Positions 56,401-64,000 of a stretch of 64,000 nucleotides of DNA are shown here, piece after piece. The translations under genes and the position numbers were made by a program. Source of the DNA: Lepisosteus oculatus (Eukaryota > Chordata > Actinopteri > Semionotiformes > Lepisosteidae); the NCBI RefSeq assembly GCF_040954835.1, contig NC_090697.1, positions 2,368,501 through 2,432,500 on the forward strand, read 5' to 3'. Position 1 is the first letter of the stretch. Each line of letters opens with the position of its first letter. The notes beneath the pieces are model-generated. The model saw only the letters and a program-made list of their open reading frames with translations. It was not told where the DNA came from and made no database searches.

Positions 56401-58692
56401 AATGAATTGTTAAAGCCATGAAAATGATGCAGTGTACTTGGGTCACCACTCCATCAAAATTATACTGATTCTCTTGAATCAGTCCAGAGAAGAGCTGTAT
56501 TCTGGGGCGTATTGCATAAGTATATATTGCCTATGTAGCGGCATGGCTTATTGATAATACAGGAATTAAGTTTGCTGCTCCCTTGCCAGTCCCTGTCTCC
56601 CTCATCTCAGTGGTGCTGGACACAGAGAGGCCATTCCATTTGATTCAGATTTAAGGCAAATTTCTGATAGAGTTTCCTGATAAGGAACAACTCCCAAGGC
56701 TGAGATTCTCCAGCCACCCTAATAATTGGTCATCTCTGGTGCCTTTCTGTCTGGGAGATTCCAAGGGAGAGTCTCATCCCAGGTTGTTTACAACCCTAAT
56801 GTCACAGAGCATTGTTACCCATCCTCCACCTTGATCAGGATCAGGATCTGGTAGGGAAGGGTAACCCCACGTGTTTCTCGAATGCCTGCGGAGCTTTCAA
56901 CCAATGAACAACCAAAGTTCCTCCAGATAAAAGAGGTAGCACTGGGCCCAGAAGAGGCCCCTCCAGGACGTTCTCAGTCTCAGCTCAGACAATCACGTGA
57001 CGGCCAGTGTGACCGAGTGCCAGAACTTGACTTTGTTCCAAGAGTCGAGATTGGAGGTCGCCCGCGCGTAACCAAAGGATCTGCCCAAGGTTAGCCCAAC
57101 AGCAAGCCTCGTGAACCGGCGGTAACCCCCCCACGAACGCTCGCCTTATCAACGAGTGAACTCAACCCGCTCAGCCAAGTGTGTTCCAGTTCCTTCCCCG
57201 CTCCAAGGTTTCACTGATAAATCCAGCGGGAGTGAGCTTTCCTGAATCCCCCACTTTCCCAGAGATGTGATCCAGTTACATTACTGTATTTCACTTTATT
57301 GCCCATATACAATTTCTTGCATTAGGAATGTGTCTTTTCACATACCCCAGCTTGCTCTCTATGAGACACACAGACAGGGAGAGACACTTGGGGTCAGAGT
57401 GCAGGGTCTGCCATTTATACAGCACCCCTGGAGCAGTTGGGGTTAAGGGCCTTGCTCAGGGGCCCAACAGAGTAGGATTCCTCTACCGGCTGCAGGATTT
57501 GAATCAGTAACCTTCCAGCCACAGGCGGAGTTCCTGAGTCACCGAGCCATCGTTCCACCCTTGTTGTGAGCAACCAGAACACCACATCTTAAACATAGCA
57601 GTTCACAGTGCAAACAAAGGAGCAGTTACGTTGCTCATTGCCTGGGCTTCCATCGTCCCCAGTCTGTCATTAAGTCCACAGGGGCACAGGCTACAGTCCC
57701 ATCTCCTGCTGCTTGGGGAGTCATGGGTTTTCCGATCTGTTTGGATAACAGTTTGGCTTTTTATTGTCAGTGAGCCAACTACATTATTACATGAATATGC
57801 TACTGTAAACCTTGTCCTGCTAACAGAAAAGGCAAAGATAAGAAAATAGTCTTTTTTTAAAATCACGTTGGGTAAAATCACTCACATTGCTTCTGGGCGT
57901 GACTTTTGAAAGCCGAAGCTCACGCAGAGTATGAAATGGCGGATCAATGTGGCAGATAGCTGTGTGGTTGCTAGTGTGTGCACAGCTCTTAAGTGAGCAT
58001 GTAGAGCTGTGTCTCATTGACACAGACACAGGTGGTACAACACCGTGTTAAACCCTGTGCTGTCAGGATACTCACACAGCCTCTTCTTCACTGCATAACT
58101 AAGACCTGTCATGGTCCTGATCTCAAACAAAGAGCATGAAACATTTGTCAGTGACATCAGCATAGATGATTAATCAGTTTACTCACTAATTATATTTCGC
58201 ACAGCTATTTTGTGTGCTGGTGATGATTTTAAATAAGATGTGATGTGTAAAATGTTTAGTCAGATATGTAGATATGTGGAAATACTGTATTTGACATTCT
58301 TGAGAATAATGTATTCATATGCCCACTCAAGAAACCCAGAGCAAGATGATGTAGAGAGATGAGAATGAATTTCGAATCATAGATAATGTATTTGTTCTCA
58401 GTTCCCAAGGCATAAAAAGTACTTTTATAAAGACATAGACTGAGTGTTGTAGTAATTATAGAATAGAAGTGAAGGTTTACCACTCATATTGATCATTTGA
58501 GTCATAGTAATAATATGAAGCAGCTGTAATTTGCAAGATGGTTGTATTAGTCTCTGTGACATGATTGCTTGTCTGATTGATTCTCTTCAGGTATAAAAAG
58601 ACACAGGAGACACTGAGCACTGCTGGACAGAAGGCTACAGCAGCTCTGAGCAACGTGGGCACAGCCATCAGCAGGAAGTTCGGTGATATGAG
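38390..58692 (+). CDS. TPD52L1: TPD52L1 (tumor protein D53 family), 3' part beyond window
   Basis: Exons 38390-38408, 51824-51939, 52684-52832 and 58591-58692 join in frame to 128 residues. The start is MESRQHGLLETEPLQ, closely matching human D53 (MEAQAQGLLETEPLQ), with a strong Kozak context (AACATGG). A coiled coil follows (LEEEIAALKQVLAAKEKHH), then LGMNPLNDLKQNVSKSWHE and YKKTQETLSTAGQKATA. The last exon present ends FGDMR at a phase-2 donor. TPD52 proteins form homo- and heteromeric coiled-coil complexes and act in vesicle trafficking and proliferation (established for the family). The remaining exons, expected to include the NSPTFKSFEE block, are not in the window. Intron 1 is 13.4 kb. 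Similarity to TPD52 itself is lower over the N-terminus, which favours L1. Confidence 0.95.
39672..39985 (+). mobile_element. Fish interspersed repeat (GTTAGC type), plus
   Basis: It starts GGTGGCTCTGTGGTTAGTGT and contains TTAATTGGCTTCTGGGA, GATGGACTGGCGTCCTGCCC and CCCTGTATTGGAAGAAAC. Confidence 0.7.
40000..43919. other. TPD52L1 intron 1, nothing recognised
   Basis: AT-rich intronic DNA. The 127-codon minus-strand frame at 42614-42231 shows no family features or splice context and is not annotated. Confidence 0.5.
43920..44025 (-). mobile_element. Fish interspersed repeat fragment, minus
   Basis: The 3' part only: TTCCATCCATCCTTCCATTT, TCTAACCATTTCTTCC and GAGCCGGAGCCTGTCCCAG on the plus strand. 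Confidence 0.55.
44498..44815 (+). mobile_element. Fish interspersed repeat (GTTAGC type), plus
   Basis: It runs from CAGCATGGTGGCACAGAAGT through GCGATGGACTGGTGTCCC to a GGATGGATGGATGG tail. A second tail fragment (GAAAATGGATGGATGG) follows at 44955. Confidence 0.7.
44990..46310. other. TPD52L1 intron 1, nothing recognised
   Basis: AT-rich, only short unsupported frames. Confidence 0.5.
46315..46395 (+). repeat. SINE/LINE 3' tail fragment
   Basis: GTGAAGCACTTTAGGAGTCC followed by AAAGTGCTATACAAATATAA has the same tail plan as the elements at 192 and 15784. The sequence from about 46000 may be its body. Confidence 0.45.
46396..47664. other. TPD52L1 intron 1, nothing recognised
   Basis: AT-rich DNA up to the solo LTR; no coding or repeat features seen. 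Confidence 0.5.
47665..47995 (+). mobile_element. Solo LTR, Ty3/gypsy-like
   Basis: 331 bp are bounded by TGTCACG and its exact inverse CGTGACA. The DNA is GC-rich, with a TATA-like CTATATAT near 47757 and an AGGGCGCTCC start often seen in fish LTR elements. The sequence right after the LTR (GAATGCTGAGCC) resembles the leader of fish gypsy elements. No gag or pol frame follows. Confidence 0.6.
48096..48429 (+). repeat. Three tandem hairpin units next to the LTR
   Basis: Units at 48096-48193, 48211-48309 and 48333-48429 each begin with ATTCT...CTGGATATC and end with the near inverse GATATCAG...GAAT. Units are about 97-99 bp, with spacing of about 115-122 bp. The arms enclose CACTCCG...GAGCGG...TTCCT. 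Unit 3 differs from units 1 and 2 by paired changes in both arms. Confidence 0.75.
48472..48541 (-). repeat. Interspersed repeat end (B-box-like)
   Basis: GGGATACGAACCAGCAACC and TTCCAGCCACAGGCGCAG match the end of the repeat at 57290-57560. On the minus strand it reads GGTTCGTATCCC, B-box-like. Confidence 0.45.
48546..51823. other. TPD52L1 intron 1, right part
   Basis: Mostly AT-rich with no exon. A TATAAA at 51595-51600 followed by pyrimidine-rich sequence could mark a minor promoter, but no in-frame ATG exon joins to exon 2. Confidence 0.45.
51824..51939 (+). CDS. TPD52L1: TPD52L1 exon 2
   Basis: The acceptor is CGTTTGTTAG and the donor GCTAAG|gtagtg. It encodes LLETEPLQEVDEDVVAEVD and then SEEEREEIQTELAK, an acidic segment leading into the coiled coil. 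Confidence 0.95.
52150..52435 (-). mobile_element. Fish interspersed repeat (GTTAGC type), minus
   Basis: On the plus strand it reads ATCCATCCATTTTCTAACC, GGGCAGGACGCCAGTTCATT and CCAGGAATTGAACCCAGG. It sits in the TPD52L1 intron between exons 2 and 3. Confidence 0.68.
52684..52832 (+). CDS. TPD52L1: TPD52L1 exon 3
   Basis: The acceptor is TTTTGAATAG and the donor ACAGC|gtaagt (phase 0 to 2). It encodes the coiled coil LEEEIAALKQVLAAKEKHH and the family block NDLKQNVSKSWHEVQTSTA. Confidence 0.96.
52833..54239. other. TPD52L1 intron 3, nothing recognised
   Basis: No exon or clear repeat seen before the Tc1 remnant. Confidence 0.45.
54240..54500 (+). mobile_element. Tc1/mariner transposase remnant
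   Basis: CTGGCCAATCTCCTGATTTA followed by AAACCCATTGAGAA is a decayed form of the Tc1 codons for WPxQSPDLNPIEN. The flanks contain further out-of-frame pieces. Confidence 0.55.
55530..55640 (+). mobile_element. LINE reverse-transcriptase fragment (CR1/jockey-like)
   Basis: GGATCGGTACTGGGACTACC, then TTATATCGCTGATCTGGATT. In frame this approximates GSVLGPLLFLIYxxDLxxG, a conserved block of LINE reverse transcriptase, ending at LDRLAD. A stop codon follows directly. Confidence 0.6.
55897..56380 (-). mobile_element. Tc1-like transposon remnant
   Basis: It opens with a terminal CAGTGCCTTGCAAAGG. The reverse strand gives degraded Tc1 transposase words, for example codons for LSFGQQDTDPK-like and HLKWLK-like text near 56160-56220. 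The other end is not clear. Confidence 0.5.
56495..57280. repeat. GC-rich block, possible mobile element
   Basis: The block lies in TPD52L1 intron 3, with higher G+C and several CpGs than its flanks, and a 70-codon open frame (56882-57094) of low-complexity, non-conserved look. It borders the repeat at 57290. I see no known domain or termini. Confidence 0.25.
57290..57560 (-). repeat. Interspersed repeat, SINE-like
   Basis: It contains TACAGCACCCCTGGAGCAGT, AAGGGCCTTGCTCAGGGGCC and AGTAACCTTCCAGCCACAGG. These words also occur in order in a repeat family common in fish. Its last 70 bp match 48472-48541. Confidence 0.5.
58591..58692 (+). CDS. TPD52L1: TPD52L1 exon 4
   Basis: The acceptor is TTCTCTTCAG and the donor ATGAG|gtatgc (phase 2 to 2). 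It encodes YKKTQETLSTAGQKATAAL and then SNVGTAISRKFGDM, highly conserved in the family. In mammals the next exon is alternatively spliced; no such exon is seen up to 64000. Confidence 0.96.
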
Positions 58693-61600
58693 GTATGCAT
58701 TCCATGTGCTGAAAATGAAGAAAAGAGTTTTATATTTTGAGCCTGTTCTTCTGATATTTCCCATCTTCTGATCTGTTTACTTCTTTCAGATTATTGCAGA
58801 TAAAAATAAATGTTTTACTAGTTACAAAGAAAATCAAAACTTAATATCCATGTTATGAAAAGAACAGCATATTTTTAAAAGATAAAAAACTATGTGATTG
58901 ATTATTTGCAGAAATGTACTGTACAGTATGTGTCTTTTAACACCTCACCGTTGTTACTGGTTACTCATAGCTTCTCTTACATGAACATGTTTTTGTTACA
59001 TAACACTGGCAGTTTTAATCAGCTTTCTGTGGTCCACATTTGAATGTAATCCCAGGGGTGTGGGATCAGAGGATTAAAGACTGTGATTTAATTTATGGTA
59101 ACTCTTGGTCCCCTCCGACACATACATTTGACCACATTTTCAATACAGTAGTGCACAATGTTTTTTATTTATGTACAGAAGATAATTCCATTTTGAAAAG
59201 AAAAAACAACCATAATTTTGCAACACCGTGGTTGTAATATTCTAATATCGAACTGCAAGCTACTAAGTCATGTAACTTAAAAAGAAATAAGACAGGCTTT
59301 ATCTACTTGATCAGTCTTTGAAAATATATACAGTACATCATTCTCTTAAATTAGATTTTATTAGAAAACACTTTTCTTGGGACACCAATGCATCACAGAG
59401 CACACAGAGACACAGATGGGCGCACACACACAAACCGGGCCCAATTTTCCCTTAATATACAGACTATTTTGAGTCAGCCATTATTTTGTTATTTAAATGA
59501 TAGCCAGTTGTGTGTTTTTCACATCTCTGCTCACAGCTACAAACCCTGCAGCCGCACACGGGAGAAAGGAAGTGTAGGCAGACTTACCTGCTGCACTTAA
59601 AGGCAACATAGCCCCATACTGCTATGAGCACTGCCTCCAATCTTATCCACCCTAGCCTAAGAGAATCACAGTCACACTGGCTACTGACGAGACACACATT
59701 CGAATCCGTGATCATAGCGATCCACCTGTAATTATGGTCTATATCAGGGAAATTAGTGGAATTTGAAAATATAAAAATACCGCCTAGATTAACCTAGTTT
59801 AATCTGGCGGATATGCTAGTGCCTCTGGTGATATGACTTAATATATCAATATAGTCAGCTTTATGAAAAGCCACATCATGTTATTACAGCAGATGGCCAG
59901 TTCCTTTTCGTTTTGTAATGAGTTGCACATGTTTAATGGAAATAAAATCAAAAGAAAACAATCACGAGCAGCAACACAAGTTTCAAATTTAACATAAAGG
60001 TCTGTATGTTTTAAGGCACTTTTTTCTGTTACAAATCCTCTTTTTAACTGGTAAGTCAGTACCAGGGATGTGTTGGGCTACTTTAAAGTTACTGACTTTT
60101 AGTTTTAACACCATCTTGCTGTCTTACTAATGTATTAATGTAGGACAAACAGGTCAGTGTGACTGATACAGATTACCTACAGTAGTTTCTGATATTGGAG
60201 CATGGCAGGTAAAAGTGTTATGTTTAAAAAAACTTTTCAATTTAATACTGAATGGAAGTAGAAGCCAAATTAACATCTCTTTGCTAAACAATTATATAAT
60301 GTATACGTGTAAATGTCAGTAATCTACATAAAGCATTATCATGTTGATTATTTTTCAGGAAACAGTGTTTTCTAATTAAGGTGTTTTTACGCTGTCCTTT
60401 ATCTTATTCTGTGCCTCTTATTTCCGTATTAATGTTGTGAGTTAGTAAAGGTGTGTGCACTGTTTCACCCATGTATTTTATAACTGAATCTGTTCCACAT
60501 TAAAAGCCTAATTTGATAAGAAAATGATTATCATTAAGTCTTCTCAAAAACATTTTGTTTTTGCTTCAGTGTATATGGCCTTGACTTTCTGTTTCCTAGA
60601 AGGTGAGGTAGACAACAGGCTGTGTGTATCTTTTGTGATGAGACCTTTCTTCTCTGTGTCCTTTGTTATGGAAGTGTTATTGAAACCGATAGAGCTTCAA
60701 GAGTGCATGCCACATGCGGTATCAGTGCTCATTATACTGACACTGGGTGAACATTGAAACAGCTTCATCCATCATTTAAACATCCAGTCTTTAAGGAAAG
60801 TAGATCTGGAAAACCTGAACTTGAATCTTTGTCTGACCTTGTCAAATCTCATGTGGTGAGCAAGGCTGAATCTGCCTACTGAAGGACTTGAAGCTTATAC
60901 TGTAAATGTGTGAGAACATCTTTTTTTTCTGCAACAGAAGATTCTCAATAATGTACCGATTTGATGAAAATTATACTCTGGGTGCTTGCACAGAAAACAA
61001 TATTTTTTTTAAAACAATGAGGGCAGTGTTCCAAGAAACCTTGCTTACATTCCACCTGTTCCCATAGCATTTCAGAAAACATCCATCCAGATTTCTGTAT
61101 AATTGATTTACTTCCTGCAGTATAGCTGTTGTGTGGTAACTGCATGGCCATGTTAGACATTTTGACCTATCATTAATTATGTCAATCCATTGTTGTGATA
61201 TATTTAGGGACACTCAAGACCTCTCACTCACTCAATCAGACTCACACCTCATGAGCGCTTTTTTCCCGTCATTCTAAAAGAGCTTACTATTTTACTATTT
61301 ACTATTAGCTTACTATCTAAAATAGCTTACTTTTATTTTTCAAAGTTGTATCTCACAGTGAGGAAATTGATTCCTTAATCTCAGTTTATTACACAAATGG
61401 AAGTTTAGTAGGATACAAATTAAACTCATTAGCAGCACTAGCTTGGTGAGCATTCAAATTAATGACTTACGATTCGCAGTGTGCTGCTGTTTCCAGTTTG
61501 AGAAAACCTGCTGATAGAGTTCGTTAATTCTAATGAGAGTTCAGCATTGCTAGTGTCTGTGAGATTTCCTCTTGAAATGCTCGTGCCTGTTCAAGGGCTT

Positions 61601-62084
61601 GCGCTGTATGCCACTGGCCCTGGCCCTCGCCTCTGGGCCTGTTAACATGAGCCCCTGCTTGATGGAGTGTTCTGGCACCACACAGTCAAGTGCAAACTCA
61701 AAGCGCTCGCTGAGTGTCACAGATCTATAAGATGACTTTGTAACTCTGTTTAGGACAACGTATGTGAAGTGAAGATGAGATATCTTCATTTCATAAGCCT
61801 GCAAAGTGTGTCTTTTTAGTATGTAAAAGAGTATGTAAAAGTTTTGCATGGCTTTTGTGTTTGACATTTAGCATTCATCTTGATGTTTTGTTGTGTGGTT
61901 TGCTTTCAACTATACAAAATCTCTGGTAAAATGGTGAATCTGTGTTGTGTTGTGTTTAATTTGGTGTTATTGTACTTATTGTACAATATTATTGTGTATA
62001 TTGTACTTTTTTTTTTTAGTAATGGTGAGTTGTTGCATGTATTGTTGAGTTTTGTTTACACTACACAAGGCACGAGAGGTGCAG
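58693..62084. other. TPD52L1 intron 4, nothing recognised apart from a repeat fragment
   Basis: AT-rich. I looked for the conserved exons after FGDMR (14-3-3-type and NSPTFKSFEE exons) and did not find them, so they should lie past the right edge. Confidence 0.45.
59380..59460 (-). mobile_element. Fish interspersed repeat fragment, minus
   Basis: Only the middle part remains (CACACAGAGACACAGATGGG, CCGGGCCCAATTTTCCC). Confidence 0.4.
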
Positions 62085-62395
62085 TCTGTGCCATCTGGAG
62101 ACTTCGCCTGTCCTTGAGGGTGTGCTGTGATGATATCACGTCATGCTCTGTGCACTGCAGCTCCTGTCAGGAGAGTTAGGGAGGTGCAGTGCGTCTCTGA
62201 CGTCCCTGCAAGCCTGCAAGCAGCCAGGAGCCGGTTGGGTCAGCACCTGCTTCTCAGTAACACTGGCCAGCTCCCAGCTTTGCCCTGGTGGCGCTCTGCC
62301 TGGTGACCTGGCTCCAGGCTCGAACTTGCAGCAGCTGGGCACAGAACAAGTGCCTTTACTGGCTGAGCTGCTAAGGAGAACGATCTTTCAAGAAG
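62085..62395. repeat. GC-rich interspersed segment, unclassified
   Basis: The segment stands out from AT-rich flanks and ends with GCTCGAACTTGCAGCAGCTG, CTGGCTGAGCTGCTAAGGAG, somewhat like the B-box-containing repeat ends at 48472 and 57490. The 85-codon frame within it looks like chance. Confidence 0.3.
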
Positions 62396-63169
62396 TCTAA
62401 AAAACACCAATACATTTTAAATAATGCTACCACTAGTAGGTGCAGTGATCAAATTGAAATTTCCATGTTCCAGTGAAATCTGAAGAATGTATAATATTAC
62501 AAATGAAAAGGCATGGGATGTTTCAACAGGTAGGAAGATCATATTCAAACTAATTAAAGGGTGGTATTTGCCAAAGTATCCTTCTTTTGGAAATGTAAAA
62601 CCATCCCATTCAAATGTGTGCCAAAATATTTAATCTATTTACAAAAGATCATAAAAAATGGTTTGCAGTCTACCACTGTAACAGCCTTCTAACGTAATGG
62701 GTTTTGTGGTTCATACCAAAATGTCCTTGGTGCCGGTTACATATTTATTACTTATTTCAGAAGGTTTTTGTTTTTGAGTCTTAAATAGCATTATCACATT
62801 ACGTTTGATCATCTACAGTAATTTGCACTGGTTTGTAGAACTTTTCAGATAACTTTCAGAGAAAAAAACCTTTTCATTATTTTAAAACAACCAAATCATA
62901 AATTTTATATGCTGACTGTTTAAGTGTGTTTTTGAACTTGTAAAAAAGGAGTGTTTTAATGCCTCCCTCACACACCTAACGTTTTTCTTCTTTCCTTATG
63001 CATCAAAAGATCACATTCAATTGGGTAAGATGTATTTATAATTTAGAGACATTAATCGTATTATTGGAAAGATGTGGTATTCTGGTGAATTCTCTAGTTG
63101 TTAATTTAAAGCAAAAAACATGTTGTTACTGTATACTGTATACCCAGTGTGCTTAAGATTGCTCAAGTT

Positions 63170-63900
63170 CCATCTTCCATTTTGCATTATCCGTGAGAAC
63201 TGTAGAGTAGGAGCATGTTGAGTAGGAGTGGCCGCAAATCATTTTCCACCTCAGCTGAAGAGAGAAATCCACTTTTTTCAAGGATACAGTTATGATCTTG
63301 GAATAGGAGGTTCAAGCTCATCCCAGCTGCTTCCCATTTTCCATTGTAACACTTAAATGCACATTGTCAGAAGAGGCAAGAATGACATTGTTATCCACAA
63401 ACAGAAGAGATGCTACCACCAAGCCTGCAAAGTGGATCATTTTCATACATTGGCTACTATCTTGTTAATGTGTGGATAGCTTGTAAATAGGAGTGAATAC
63501 AAGATGCACTCATGTCCAGTGTTCATCTTGAATGACCTTGAGTTAATGCCTGGAATATAGATTCCACTGTCAGAGAATGGAAGAACTGGTTAGCACTCAG
63601 AGGTGGCACATGAGCCTCATATAACTGCGGCGTCTATCATTGGACGTCTCAAGATTAGACTGCCCAAGAGAAAGAGAAAAGTCTTGGTCCACTGTTCCAT
63701 TGCCAGGACAGAATCCACATTGTTCTTCTTGAATCTGACGTTTTTTTGAACACTGGTCCTGTTTTTCTAAAAATGGGAACCACATATCAGTTTGTCGGTT
63801 CAGAGTTATCCACCCACCTTCCAGGCAACATTGAAGAAGCACGTTTCCCACAGCACCTTAAAGTTGTGTAGTCAAGATCCCCAGATCAGCACCCCTGAGG
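63170..63900 (-). mobile_element. Non-LTR retrotransposon reverse-transcriptase remnant
   Basis: Minus-strand frames contain EEQCGFCPGNGTVDQDFSL (63720 region) and ASLLFVDNNVILASSDN (63400 region). These are decayed versions of the RT blocks EEQCGFRPG and ASLLFADDVVLLASSD. The catalytic AspAsp has become Asp-Asn, so the copy is dead. Confidence 0.75.
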
Positions 63901-64000
63901 GCAATCAGCGACTTCATGAGGATTACAAGTCTTCTGTCCTCTCTGTCCTTCCTGCTAGTTGGTCCAAAGGTTTCTGCCATTAAAAGCACAAACCTTTTTC

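Noticed and set aside
59536..59600. Candidate TPD52L1 exon after an acceptor CTCACAG
   Set aside because: In the required phase it gives YKPCSRTREKGS and a stop, which does not resemble any TPD52-family exon.
62143..62400. 85-codon frame in a GC-rich patch
   Set aside because: Both strands are open there because of base composition, and the segment resembles repeat ends elsewhere in the window.
1..64000. CRISPR arrays, operons, tRNA or rRNA genes
   Set aside because: No regularly spaced repeats of that type and no complete RNA gene. The only rRNA-like sequence is the 5S-derived SINE head, and the genome is clearly eukaryotic.

Overview
This window is nuclear DNA from a vertebrate, most likely a ray-finned fish and plausibly a non-teleost such as a gar or bowfin. 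The genes are multi-exon with GT-AG introns of 0.1 to over 13 kb, and the encoded proteins align exon by exon with human RNF217 and TPD52L1. The repeats (5S-derived SINEs, Tc1 elements, Penelope-like elements, a Ty3/gypsy-like LTR, LINE fragments) suit a fish genome. The lineage call is an inference from gene and repeat content.

Layout. About 1-9575 is intron upstream of the first visible RNF217 exon; the RING1 exon is not seen. RNF217 (+) occupies five exons, 9576-18426, covering the end of RING1, IBR, RING2 with its catalytic cysteine, and the C-terminal membrane anchor. A long AT-rich 3' region follows. At about 24.8-28.0 kb there is a weakly supported set of minus-strand exons. From 28.3 to 37.1 kb lies a gene I do not recognise, assembled here from ten coding exons: a 430-residue, almost wholly coiled-coil protein. 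One of its introns is a U12-type AT-AC intron, and its presumed promoter carries a perfect RFX X-box and two ETS-like sites. From 38.2 kb to the right edge lies TPD52L1 (+), with four exons present and the C-terminal exons beyond 64000.

Human chromosome 6q22 has RNF217 next to TPD52L1 (established knowledge). The coiled-coil gene between them is therefore the main novelty: a probable ciliary-type gene at a locus where I know of no mammalian counterpart. Other unusual structures are a triplicated splice acceptor in RNF217, three tandem hairpins with covarying stems next to a solo LTR, and an inverted pair of Penelope termini. Intron and intergenic DNA is otherwise dominated by decayed mobile elements.
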